This document shows, piece by piece, positions 43,786 through 52,269 of a DNA stretch of 64,000 nt; within the stretch, counting starts at the first letter, position 1; each line of letters starts with the position of its first letter. The position numbers and the translations under genes are program-made. Origin of the DNA: M3007 sp031425035 (GTDB taxonomy: Bacteria; Bacteroidota; Bacteroidia; Chitinophagales; Saprospiraceae); NCBI GenBank assembly GCA_031425035.1, contig JANPIN010000111.1, forward strand, positions 19,161-83,160, written 5' to 3'. The notes below the pieces were generated by a model that was not told the DNA's origin, made no database searches, and saw nothing but the letters and a program-made list of their open reading frames with translations.

Positions 43786-43884
43786 GGTTTATGAAGGTTT
43801 ATAAGGTCTATTAGGTTGATAAAAATAAAAAAAACAGGTGGTTGGATTATCAACTTTATAAACCTTAATCAACATTTATCAACC
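43786..43884. repeat. imperfect long inverted repeat of GGTTTATAA units
   Basis: Left arm 43786-43822 consists of degenerate units GGTTTATGAA, GGTTTATAA, GGTCTATTA, GGTTGATAA; right arm 43847-43884 carries the complementary TTATCAAC-type units. The innermost part (GTTGATAA with TTATCAAC) is exact. The gene rseP starts 130 bases further on. Confidence 0.65.
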
Positions 43885-44016
43885 TTTTAAGCGCACCATA
43901 ACGCTTTGGTTGGGGGCTTCCGTAGTTTTGCCCAAACTTCGGAAGCCCTTATTTGTTTGTACTGTTCTTTGCGCGCCCGGCGCGCCCGGACAACTTTAAG
44001 ACTACTATCTCCACAC

Positions 44017-45360
44017 ATGGAAATTGCAATCAGGATAGCCTACCTTTTAATGAGCTTGTCTCTGCTCATCGTTTTACACGAAATGGGACACTTTTTTGCC
44101 GCCCGCTGGTTCAAAACCCGGGTGGAAAAATTCTACCTCTTCTTCGATGCCCCACCGTTCAACAGCCTGTTCAAGATTAAACGGGGAGACACGGAATACG
44201 GCATTGGCTGGCTGCCGCTCGGTGGTTATGTGAAAATATCGGGTATGGTGGATGAAAGTATGGACAAGGAGCAAATGAAAGAACCCGCCAAACCCTGGGA
44301 ATTTCGTTCCAAACCGGCCTGGCAGCGCCTGATCATCATGATCGGCGGCGTCACCGTCAACTTCCTGCTCGGCATCCTCATTTTTGGCCTCGTAAAAGTG
44401 GCTTGGGGCGATCCTTATGTCGCCAATGCAGACCTCAAAAGCGGCATTCAGATGGACTCCGTGCTGATCCGTCAGGGTTTCCGGCACGGCGACGTACTGA
44501 CCAGCATCGGCAACCAGTCGCTCGACCGACTCGATATTGGCGCTTTTGTCAAAGAAATCGTGCTGAATGGGGCCACGACCGCTACCGTACAACGCGGCGG
44601 TCAAACTGAAAATATTCAGTTGCCGGCTAATTTCGGCTCGGTACTGGCCAGCGGCGAAGTGCAGAAAAAGCAATTGATGCAGCCGCGTACCCCCTTTGAA
44701 ATAGCGGAAATTTCTGCAGGTAGTCCGGCCGAAAAAGCCAAACTACAGAAGGGCGACTACATTGTCGGACTGAACGGCACTCCAATCACCTTCTTCGATG
44801 AATTTCAGGTGCTGGCCAACCAGAATAAGGGTAAAGGCGTGACCTTGAAAGTATTACGCGGCCAGGATACCGTGCTGGCGCCGCTGACCCTCACCGAGTC
44901 CGGCACGATTGGCGTACGTCGCGAGGTGATGAGTTATTTGAAAATGCAACGCGAAAAAGTCAGTCTGCTGGGCGCTCTTCCGGCCGGTTGGGAATCTGCC
45001 ACGGAATTTCTGAAAGATCAGGTCAAAGCCTTCGGCCAGATGTTCAAAGGCAAGATCAAAGCATCTGAAAACCTGGGTGGTTTCATCAGCATCGGTAAAC
45101 TCTTTCCTTCGGAATGGGGCGACTGGGAAACTTTCTGGCGCATGACCGCCTCCCTGAGCATCATGCTGGCCTTTATCAACCTGCTGCCCATTCCGGCCCT
45201 CGACGGCGGTTATGTCGTGTTCCTGCTGTGGGAAGTGGTCACCCGCCGCCGGGTAAGCGATCAATTCATGGAAAAAGCCGTGACCTTCGGTTTCTTCCTA
45301 CTTCTGGCCCTCATGTTGTATACCAACGGACTGGATGTCTGGCGTAGCTGGTTTAAATAG
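44017..45360 (+). CDS. rseP: RIP metalloprotease RseP
   Basis: 447 residues. A site-2 protease with zinc motif HEMGH (H21, E22, H25) in the first membrane helix and the C-terminal LPIPALDGGYVVF metal ligand motif. One or two PDZ regions are predictable (around RQGFRHGDVLTSIGN and PAEKAKLQKGDYIVGLNG). It cleaves membrane-spanning regulators in envelope-stress signalling. The start at 44017 puts the zinc motif at the usual distance; an in-frame ATG at 43906 would add about 37 polar residues. The gene hscB follows 14 bases downstream. Confidence 0.92.
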   Translation: MEIAIRIAYLLMSLSLLIVLHEMGHFFAARWFKTRVEKFYLFFDAPPFNSLFKIKRGDTEYGIGWLPLGGYVKISGMVDESMDKEQMKEPAKPWEFRSKPAWQRLIIMIGGVTVNFLLGILIFGLVKVAWGDPYVANADLKSGIQMDSVLIRQGFRHGDVLTSIGNQSLDRLDIGAFVKEIVLNGATTATVQRGGQTENIQLPANFGSVLASGEVQKKQLMQPRTPFEIAEISAGSPAEKAKLQKGDYIVGLNGTPITFFDEFQVLANQNKGKGVTLKVLRGQDTVLAPLTLTESGTIGVRREVMSYLKMQREKVSLLGALPAGWESATEFLKDQVKAFGQMFKGKIKASENLGGFISIGKLFPSEWGDWETFWRMTASLSIMLAFINLLPIPALDGGYVVFLLWEVVTRRRVSDQFMEKAVTFGFFLLLALMLYTNGLDVWRSWFK

Positions 45361-45374
45361 AAATAAGTCCTTTC

Positions 45375-45902
45375 ATGAGCTACTTCGAGTTTTTTGGCCT
45401 GCCCATATCCTTTCAAGTCGATAAAGCCGAATTGCAACGCCGTTTTTATCAAAACAGCCGCCAGTACCACCCGGACTTTCATACGCTGGCCGGCGAAGCG
45501 GAGCAAAACGAAATGCTGGAGTTGTCCACGTTGAATAACCGCGCCTGGAAAACCTTGTCTGACCCGGACCAACGCATTCGCTATGTGCTGGAAATCAAGG
45601 GTTTGCTGGGCGATGAAACCGTGCAGCCAGCTTTGCCGCAGGATTTTCTGATGGATATGATGGATATCAACGAAGGGCTGATGGAACTGGAATTCGATTT
45701 CAATACCGCACAGTTCGAAGCAACCCGGCAGGCGGTGGCGACTTTGGAGCACGAGCTGGAAAATGGTATTCAGCCACTGCTGCAAGCCTGGTCGGATACG
45801 GAAGGCACCGATGATCAGTTGCTGCGGGTGCGCGATTTTTATTTGAAAAAAAGGTATTTGTTGCGGATTCGCGAAAATCTCTCTAAGTTTGCGCCCGCTT
45901 AA
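45375..45902 (+). CDS. hscB: Fe-S protein assembly co-chaperone HscB
   Basis: 175 residues. The J-domain has the HPD motif in QYHPDFHTLAG and the pattern YFEFFGLPISFQVD at the start; the C-terminal helical domain (DFLMDMMDINEGLMEL) binds the scaffold protein. It stimulates the HscA chaperone in iron-sulfur cluster transfer. It lies 14 bases after rseP and 14 bases before a tRNA gene. Confidence 0.88.
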   Translation: MSYFEFFGLPISFQVDKAELQRRFYQNSRQYHPDFHTLAGEAEQNEMLELSTLNNRAWKTLSDPDQRIRYVLEIKGLLGDETVQPALPQDFLMDMMDINEGLMELEFDFNTAQFEATRQAVATLEHELENGIQPLLQAWSDTEGTDDQLLRVRDFYLKKRYLLRIRENLSKFAPA

Positions 45903-45916
45903 AATAGAAGTGAGTT

Positions 45917-45999
45917 GCGGGAATGGCGGAATGGTAGACGCGCTGGTCTCAAACACCAGTAACTTCACGGTTGTGCGGGTTCGAGTCCCGCTTCCCGCA
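45917..45999 (+). tRNA. tRNA-Leu (CAA)
   Basis: Seven-base acceptor stem GCGGGAA pairs with TTCCCGC (45992-45998). The anticodon stem CTGGT/ACCAG encloses loop CTCAAAC with anticodon CAA at 45950-45952. The long variable arm between 45960 and 45974 fits a leucine tRNA. T-arm GCGGGTTCGAGTCCCGC. No CCA is encoded. Confidence 0.95.
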
Positions 46000-46037
46000 C
46001 TTAAATGATCCAGAGTAGTCCCTCTGCGGTAAAAATG

Positions 46038-46070
46038 AAAGTCCTTCGTAACGCTGTTACGAAGGGCTTT
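46038..46070 (+). terminator. terminator after tRNA-Leu
   Basis: AAAGTCCTTCGTAAC (46038-46052) pairs with GTTACGAAGGGCTTT (46056-46070), almost perfect, then T-rich sequence. Confidence 0.85.
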
Positions 46071-46199
46071 TTGTTTGGACACCCATGGCTCCGGCAGCGC
46101 TTTCGGACGGTCGTTTTTAGAAAAAACTGGTATTTCCCATAAACAGGCAGTGCAAATCCCTACCTTTTCCGCCCATTTTCGTTGATAACCAACTTGACC

Positions 46200-46445
46200 A
46201 TGCGTATTTTTATCTGCCTGGCCTTCCTCTGCGCCACTGCTACCAGCTTATATAGCCAGACCCTCAATGACATTGACACGACCCATGGATTTGGTCGGGA
46301 GCTGTATAAGCTCTACCAGCGTTTCGATGCCATCCGTTTTTCCGGGTATATCTGCCCGACGATATTTTTACCTGCCGGCTGCAATATCGCTTCTGATTAT
46401 CAGCACATTAGCTCGAAACATGATTGTAGAGTACGATCGGCTTAA
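46200..46445 (+). pseudogene. truncated porin-like remnant
   Basis: An 81-residue frame with a signal peptide (MRIFICLAFLCATATSLYSQ) followed by a start like that of phosphate-selective porin-type Bacteroidota proteins (ELYKLYQRFDAIRFSGYI; relatives continue with QPQ-type strands). After GYI the reading changes to unrelated sequence and stops soon. I read it as the 5' fragment of a porin gene cut by rearrangement between two tRNA genes, but a short real secreted protein cannot be excluded. Confidence 0.4.
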
Positions 46446-46475
46446 AAGTTTTTTCTAAAAACATTTTACAAGCGC

Positions 46476-46507
46476 TTGATAATGTAAAGAGGAAGATCGT
46501 ACCTTTG
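46476..46507 (+). promoter_or_regulatory. promoter of initiator tRNA
   Basis: TTG at 46476-46478, a 21-base spacer and TACCTTTG at 46500-46507; tRNA-fMet begins 14 bases after it. Confidence 0.75.
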
Positions 46508-46520
46508 CAGTCCACTACAG

Positions 46521-46593
<73 letters not shown>

Positions 46594-46599
46594 CAACAG

Positions 46600-46628
46600 G
46601 GGTCTTTCGAAAGAAAGGCCCTTTTTTT
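46600..46628 (+). terminator. terminator after tRNA-fMet
   Basis: Stem GGGTCTTTC with GAAAGGCCC, a GAAA tetraloop and seven T. It ends 7 bases before the following gene starts. Confidence 0.85.
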
Positions 46629-46635
46629 ATGTCCT

Positions 46636-47448
46636 ATGCGCACTTGGCTTTCATTTCATCTCTACCCGCTCGAAACCCAGGATGTATTCCTGGCCCGTGC
46701 CCTCCGCCCTTTTTTAAGTCAGTATATCTGGCCGACCAAGGGCGCCCACGCATTTTTTATCCGTTTTGAAGACGAAAAAGGTCCCCACATCCGCGTGCGG
46801 CTACAGGGAAACCCGGCCTGGCTGGAAGAAACCCTGCGTCCGGCCTGGGAAGGCTGGTTTGCCGAACGCGGTGAGTGGCGGGAAGTAACCTATGAACCCG
46901 AGCCCGAGCGCTTCGGCGGGGCGACCATGCTGGCTTTGGCCGAGGAATACTTTCATTTTTCCAGTCGTATTGTACTGGACCGCCTGGTTCGCGAGCAACG
47001 GACGCATGGGGATACGCTTTTCGATGCCTTGCGCATGCACTTACTGGCGGCCCTGGCGGCCGGTATGAGCCGGGAAAAGGCCGCCTGGTATTTCGGGCAG
47101 TTGTATGCGCAGTGGCTGCCGGTATTCTTTGCCCCCATCGATGGCGAGGTGCTGGATGAGCCGGCCCGCGCGGATATTCTTTCCAAATTTCAAAGCAGCC
47201 TGGGCGCTCAGCAGGAAGCCTTGCGGGAAGCCCTGCTGGCCCTGTGGACCGCCGCCAGTGCCGGGAAATTCGATGACAGCCAACCCGAGTGGCGGCGCTG
47301 GTTACGCGGCAACGAATTGATCCTGAAAGAATTCGGGGGTGAAATGGATAAAGCGCTGCCCAGTCTGATCCACCTGACCAATAACCGGCTGGGGGTCAAT
47401 AACCAGGACGAGGTGTTCCTGTGTTACGTGCTGGCGAATACGTTGTAA
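46636..47448 (+). CDS. stand-alone thiopeptide/lantibiotic dehydratase C-terminal domain
   Basis: 270 residues that correspond to the C-terminal elimination domain of lantibiotic dehydratases (LanB; the thiopeptide-type bacteriocin biosynthesis domain). Typical features: WLSFHLYPLETQDVFLA at the start, FFIRFEDEKGPHIRVRLQ, the signature YEPEPERFGG, then TMLALAEEYFHFSSRIVLD. In known systems this domain eliminates glutamate from tRNA-dependent glutamylated Ser/Thr of a peptide, or performs a thiopeptide cycloaddition. Here no glutamylation domain, cyclase, transporter or obvious precursor peptide is near. It sits just after initiator tRNA with no promoter of its own seen. Function in this organism is unknown. 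Confidence 0.85.
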   Translation: MRTWLSFHLYPLETQDVFLARALRPFLSQYIWPTKGAHAFFIRFEDEKGPHIRVRLQGNPAWLEETLRPAWEGWFAERGEWREVTYEPEPERFGGATMLALAEEYFHFSSRIVLDRLVREQRTHGDTLFDALRMHLLAALAAGMSREKAAWYFGQLYAQWLPVFFAPIDGEVLDEPARADILSKFQSSLGAQQEALREALLALWTAASAGKFDDSQPEWRRWLRGNELILKEFGGEMDKALPSLIHLTNNRLGVNNQDEVFLCYVLANTL

Positions 47449-47469
47449 GTCGTTCGCAAACAACCTGCT

Positions 47470-48816
47470 TTACTCGAACCGGCGTTTGTAGAACCAGGTA
47501 TTATCGTTCAGCGTAAAGCCCAGGGTTACGCGGAAATAGGTTTCTTCAATGGGCGACGAGGCGCCGAATTTACCGATCTCAAAGGCCGTATTCACGAACG
47601 AAGTCTGCTGACGGGGCAGCACGAGCGGAAAACCGAAGCCGAAAGTCAAACCCAGATCATCCAGATTGGCGCCTTGTACTACCCGGGCATCCTGGCGGTA
47701 ATAGCCGCCCAGGCGATAACGGATCCGTTTGCTGTATTTATTGAAAGACAGGTAGTCCGGAATGTACTCGACACCGGCCGACACAGAAAAAGTGTTGCGA
47801 AAACGTTCGTTCGGACGGAACTCATTGCTGTAGTTCGACCAGTTTTCCAGGCCGACCTGACCGCCGATCTTGAATTTATTGGCCTGTACATATTGAATAC
47901 CGATGCTGAACATCGACGGCAGGGTCAGGTGCTGACGAATGCTGTCGTTGTCTGAAATGGTATCGGCATTCAGGTACTGGCCGGTAGAAAGTCGGCCCCG
48001 GCTGCGCACCACCAGTTGATCACCCGTAAGGTTCAACTTATGCTGGCCTTCCCCGGTCGCACCGATGGTGATCCAGCGTTTAGCCGCAGTTTTATCGTTT
48101 TCTTCATATTTTAGGATAAAATCGTGCTGTACGCCGACATTCCAGATAAAGCCGTTTATACCCAGTTCGTCCCGTTTATTGTCCTGAAAATTACGACTCG
48201 ACTGGATTGCCGTGCTATCCAGGAACACAGTGGTGTTTTCATAGGTCGTTTTGCCGAACATCCAGCCCAGTGTGGCGCCGAAGGAGGTGTTTTTATACTT
48301 GGCCCCATTGCTCCATTGGAGCCGGTAAGTACCGCCATTACCCTGCAGGTTATTTTGTACATCGCCCACGCCGGGTAAGGTATCACGGGTACGAATATTA
48401 TAACCGACGACGGAGTAGGGCGTCAGGGCGAAACCCATGCCGAACTGCCAGGGCGACTGCACTTTATCGAGCACCTGATTGATGGGGCTTTTCAGGGTAA
48501 AACCCAGTGCAAAATAAGCCAGGTTGCCGGTCCAGTATTGCTGAGTAGTGGCCTTATAAGTAGAATGGCTGTATTTAGCGTATAAACCCGTTTCAAATGC
48601 CGTGGTTTTCAGGCTGGCATAGGAAGCGGGATTGAGCAAATTGAGGTGAAAAGGGTCGTGTGAAGCCGTCGTTTGGCCACCCATCCCGGCCTGGCTGGCA
48701 AAGTATTGATTTACAAAATCGCCAATACCCGAGTTGGAGTACGGCGAATTTTGTTTGGGCTGCGCGATCAGCGTGAGGTTGGTCAACAGCAGTAAAGCAA
48801 GAGCAAGTAGTCGCAT
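47470..48816 (-). CDS. putative outer-membrane beta-barrel protein
   Basis: 448 residues with a signal peptide (MRLLALALLLLTNLTLIAQ). Alternating hydrophobic/polar strands dominate (for example GNLAYFALGFTLKSP, WQFGMGFALTPYSVVGYN, LGINGFIWNVGVQHDF) and the chain ends in an aromatic residue pattern (YFRVTLGFTLNDNTWFYKRRFE) as in barrels. The N-terminal SPYSNSGIGDFVNQ resembles Bacteroidota outer-membrane proteins next to coaX. The gene starts 20 bases after the coaX stop, so co-transcription is likely. Function unknown. Confidence 0.75.
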   Translation of the reverse strand: MRLLALALLLLTNLTLIAQPKQNSPYSNSGIGDFVNQYFASQAGMGGQTTASHDPFHLNLLNPASYASLKTTAFETGLYAKYSHSTYKATTQQYWTGNLAYFALGFTLKSPINQVLDKVQSPWQFGMGFALTPYSVVGYNIRTRDTLPGVGDVQNNLQGNGGTYRLQWSNGAKYKNTSFGATLGWMFGKTTYENTTVFLDSTAIQSSRNFQDNKRDELGINGFIWNVGVQHDFILKYEENDKTAAKRWITIGATGEGQHKLNLTGDQLVVRSRGRLSTGQYLNADTISDNDSIRQHLTLPSMFSIGIQYVQANKFKIGGQVGLENWSNYSNEFRPNERFRNTFSVSAGVEYIPDYLSFNKYSKRIRYRLGGYYRQDARVVQGANLDDLGLTFGFGFPLVLPRQQTSFVNTAFEIGKFGASSPIEETYFRVTLGFTLNDNTWFYKRRFE

Positions 48817-48835
48817 ATGTGTGTTTAAGTATTCT

Positions 48836-49570
48836 TCAAACTTTTTTGGTCTGCTCCGTGAGCAAAATATGGTTTAGTCCGATCAAGGTCAAATGTGGCT
48901 CCACCTTCCAATCCGCCAGGTGTAGATGCCTGGCAAAAAAAGCTGCATCACCCCCCGTCAGCAGCGTTTGTAAACGGGTGCTTTTAGCCTGAAAAAGCTG
49001 CACAAAACCTTGTATTTCCAACAGGGCTCCGCGTAAAGCGCCGTTCTGCAAGGCGGTTTGGGTGCTTTTTCCAACCGGATCTTCCGGCATTTCCAGCGGA
49101 ACTTCCGGCAAGCGGGCCGTAAAATGATGCATGGCTTGAATGCGCATGTGTGCCCCCGGCGCAATATTACCGCCGTGATAAATACCATCCATCGTCAGCC
49201 AGTCATATTTGATACAGGTACCGCAGTCGATGACCAGACAATCGGTTGCGGGGTACAACGCCTGGGCGCCCGCTACCGCTGCCAGCCGGTCCTTGCCCAG
49301 CGTTTTTGGCGTCTGGTAGTGGTTCTGAAAAGGCAGTGGTGTTTCGTGGTTCAACTCGCGCAACTCGAAGCGATCGGCCAGCAGGTCAAAAAGTACTTCC
49401 TCTTTATCGGCGACGGACGAGAAAATTACACGTTCCACACCGGCCTGATCGCAGTAGGCTTCCAATTCTGCTGCCGTCCAGTCGGCCCACACGAGTTGTT
49501 CCACCAGATCGCTACCCCGAAAGAGGCCGATTTTGGTGCGGGTGTTGCCGATGTCGAGCGCCAGATTCAT
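48836..49570 (-). CDS. coaX: type III pantothenate kinase
   Basis: 244 residues. The ASKHA fold signature LALDIGNTRTKIGLF opens the chain; further motifs are FSSVADKE, PKTLGKDRLAAVAGA, CLVIDCGTCIKYD, HGGNIAPGAHMR and LLTGGDAAFF. It phosphorylates pantothenate in CoA synthesis, insensitive to CoA in known members. It lies upstream of the outer-membrane protein gene. It complements coaBC at 41623 in the same pathway. Confidence 0.93.
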   Translation of the reverse strand: MNLALDIGNTRTKIGLFRGSDLVEQLVWADWTAAELEAYCDQAGVERVIFSSVADKEEVLFDLLADRFELRELNHETPLPFQNHYQTPKTLGKDRLAAVAGAQALYPATDCLVIDCGTCIKYDWLTMDGIYHGGNIAPGAHMRIQAMHHFTARLPEVPLEMPEDPVGKSTQTALQNGALRGALLEIQGFVQLFQAKSTRLQTLLTGGDAAFFARHLHLADWKVEPHLTLIGLNHILLTEQTKKV

Positions 49571-49733
49571 TTGCGGGCGCGAAGGTCGGTTATTTTGGCA
49601 GGAAAATCAGCATTGGGCGGGTATAGATGGCTAAAAGGCCGGGAAATGCCCGGCTTCATACTATTCTGCCAGTAAGGTAGGGGCCAATTCGAAGGATCAG
49701 ACGCTTGAACGACTTTGCCCGAAGTAATTCGTT

Positions 49734-52148
49734 TCAGCGCACCAACAACACATCGCCGCTTAACCAGCCTTCCCGTCCCCGCTGCCGCAACTGTGCCCGC
49801 CAGAGGTACACCCCCGGGGAAAGCAGGCGCCCATGTGCCGTTCCATCCCAGGCGCCACCCTGGCTGGCGAGCAGCGTACCCCAGCGATCGAAAACTTGTA
49901 GTTGCAAAACTTCCAGGTCGTCGCCCAGGAGTTCGAAAAAATCGTTTTGGCCGTCGCCATTCGGGGAAAAAACGTTGGGTGCGAACAGGCCGAAGCCATT
50001 TTGGCAAGCCAGGCGCCGGACCAGCACGGAATCCGCAAAACTGCAATCCCGGTAAGCGACCAGGCGCTGTACCCAGCCGGCGCCATTAAAAGCAAATTCG
50101 GAAAAACCGCGCTGGCCGTTCCACCAGATCTCGCCGGCCACGCTCTCACCCACAGAAAAAATAAGTGGCTCGTCCAGGCATAAACTCGTATCAACCGGCA
50201 AGGCGGGCGGGCGCGGGAAAAAATTGATGGCCACGAAATCCGATGCCGAACAACCGCCCCGGAAGGCGGAAACGGCGTAGTAACCGGGTTGCGTTACTGG
50301 CCGCCGGGCCATTTCCACGCCATCATTCCAGCGGTAGCCATTGGCAAAAGGAATGGTTGCGTCCAGCCAGAAAGTATCCACGCCACAAATGGTCGTGTCG
50401 CTGGGTAGGTTGAGCACTAATCCTTCCAGCCGCTGAAAATGCAGGGTGTCGCTCACCGTACAGCCGCCGCTTTCCGCCGTCACGCTGTAGGTGCCGGTGC
50501 CCGTAGCGGCATGCTGCGCCCCGGTGGAGCCATCGTTCCAGACATAGGTCTGCGCGCCGGGCGTACTGGCATTTAGCACGATGGAAGCAGCGCCACAAAC
50601 GATCGTATCGCGTCCCAGATCGAATGGACTGGGGCCGGGCAGGATGTTTACATCGGCTGTAAAGGTATCCCGGCAAAAACCGGTGCTGGTCGTCAGGGTG
50701 ATCGTTTTCTGGCCCGGGTCAGCGTACTGCACCCCATTCAATATGGAAACGCCAGACCCGACGGCTGGATCACCGCCCGGAAAAAACCAGTTATAGGTAT
50801 CCGCCGAACCTGGGCCGACCGCCTGGGCTGACAGCGGTTTATACGTACAAACCACGCTGGTATTTACATAAATACCGGTAACCGGCTTTTCCTGGCCGCA
50901 AAAATCTTCTATGGAGGCGGAAAAAGGGTAGAAATCACAGTCCGCTTTTCCGGGCGGCTGGCCTTCTTCTACCTGCCAGGCATAGTCCAGCGGTGTATCT
51001 GTCATGTCCTCCAGCGGAATGATCATGTCTTCCGCCGGGCAGGAGGCGCAACGCCCGTCTGCATCGGTTTTCAGGATCAAATGTCCGCCTGCCCGGTAGC
51101 GCAGGGCCGCCAGACCCCCGTCGTTGGTCACCAGCAGGTTGCTGATCCCGAAGTTATGGCAGGCATCATACCGCCTGGCCCAGCGAAACTGCCCTTCGGC
51201 GGAGAGGCAGATCAGGTCGGGTACGGGCTGGTCCTTGCGGGTTTCATAATTACCGATCAGTAAGTCGCCGGTGGGGGAACGTACGATCTCCGGTATCCAG
51301 TTGAGTGCGGCGGGCATGACCAGTCGTTTGGCCCACAACACATTACCCTGTGCATCGGTACGCACCACGCAGTTAGCCTGGGGCAAAGGGCCGGTTTCGG
51401 TAGCGGCAAAAACCCAGCCGCCGTCCGGCATTTCAGCGCAGGCTTTGAATAAAAAACGCGTGTACCGGCGGCTCCAGAGCACTTCGCCATCGGCAGAAAC
51501 GCGCAGCAAAAACCCAAAGGAGCTGGCCAGCTGACCATTGCCGCAGATCAGGAAGGAACCGTCGGCTAAACGCTGGAAAGCGCGGGGATAATTGACGCCC
51601 TGATTGACGAAAGCTTTAATGAATTGCAACGTCCCGTCGGGTCCGACTTTGGTAAAAATAGTCCGGTTGTTTTGTGTACCACCCGGCGCACTAAAACGGG
51701 CGGAAACGACATAGGCATTCCCGGCAGGGTCGCTGGCCATACGATTATGTGCCCAATGCAGCACCTCGCCGTAATGGACGCTGGTTTGCCAGAGCGGTAG
51801 ACCCGAAGCGTCCAGGCGGGCCAGGATCAGATAGTCGTCCAGGGCGGTATTGGCATTTTTACGGTCGTATAAAGCCCAAACCCCATTGTCGGGCGATCGT
51901 TCCAGATCGTAAATGAAGCGGCTTTCGGTGGTATCGCCCTTATGCAGGTCCATACCGCCTATCCACTCGCCAATGGCGTCCAGGCGGATAATTTTGCCTA
52001 AAAATGTACCGAGCCAGTAATGGTCGTCTGCTGTTTGTTCCAGGGAAAACAACCCGTTAACCCCCTCGATTTTTCGTTGAAAAGTAGTCTGGCCAGCCAG
52101 GGGACAGCAGCCGGCGAGCGCCAAAGCAAAGAGTACCCATTTGACCAT
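49734..52148 (-). CDS. large secreted protein with gliding-motility-type C-terminus
   Basis: 804 residues. Signal peptide near WVLFALALAGCCPLAGQ. The N-terminal half has repeated strands of about 40-60 residues with DASGLPLWQTS, PDGTLQFIKAF and DAQGNVLWAKR, a beta-propeller of the kind using D-x-x-G-x-x-x-W repeats. The middle has a PKD-like domain (TYNWFFPGGDPAVG) and Ig-like parts with repeated IVCGAASIVLNAS and TICGVDTFWLDAT. The last ~85 residues (NVFSPNGDGQNDFFELLGD) form the gliding-motility-associated, T9SS type B C-terminus. It is likely a cell-surface adhesin or motility-associated protein. Confidence 0.85.
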   Translation of the reverse strand: MVKWVLFALALAGCCPLAGQTTFQRKIEGVNGLFSLEQTADDHYWLGTFLGKIIRLDAIGEWIGGMDLHKGDTTESRFIYDLERSPDNGVWALYDRKNANTALDDYLILARLDASGLPLWQTSVHYGEVLHWAHNRMASDPAGNAYVVSARFSAPGGTQNNRTIFTKVGPDGTLQFIKAFVNQGVNYPRAFQRLADGSFLICGNGQLASSFGFLLRVSADGEVLWSRRYTRFLFKACAEMPDGGWVFAATETGPLPQANCVVRTDAQGNVLWAKRLVMPAALNWIPEIVRSPTGDLLIGNYETRKDQPVPDLICLSAEGQFRWARRYDACHNFGISNLLVTNDGGLAALRYRAGGHLILKTDADGRCASCPAEDMIIPLEDMTDTPLDYAWQVEEGQPPGKADCDFYPFSASIEDFCGQEKPVTGIYVNTSVVCTYKPLSAQAVGPGSADTYNWFFPGGDPAVGSGVSILNGVQYADPGQKTITLTTSTGFCRDTFTADVNILPGPSPFDLGRDTIVCGAASIVLNASTPGAQTYVWNDGSTGAQHAATGTGTYSVTAESGGCTVSDTLHFQRLEGLVLNLPSDTTICGVDTFWLDATIPFANGYRWNDGVEMARRPVTQPGYYAVSAFRGGCSASDFVAINFFPRPPALPVDTSLCLDEPLIFSVGESVAGEIWWNGQRGFSEFAFNGAGWVQRLVAYRDCSFADSVLVRRLACQNGFGLFAPNVFSPNGDGQNDFFELLGDDLEVLQLQVFDRWGTLLASQGGAWDGTAHGRLLSPGVYLWRAQLRQRGREGWLSGDVLLVR

Positions 52149-52229
52149 TTTGTCGTGTTTTTGTTGGTTGGCGAATGTAATGAAAGTAATTTATTCGCTA
52201 CTTAACACAAGACAAAGGATTTTGATTTT

Positions 52230-52269
52230 CTAACCAACAAACCATCAAACCAACAAACCCCCAACACTA
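52230..52269. repeat. octad array after recN
   Basis: 8-base units CAAACCAT, CAAACCAA, CAAACCCC with a degenerate unit at each end. The array touches the stop codon of recN (52270), on the downstream side. Confidence 0.65.
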
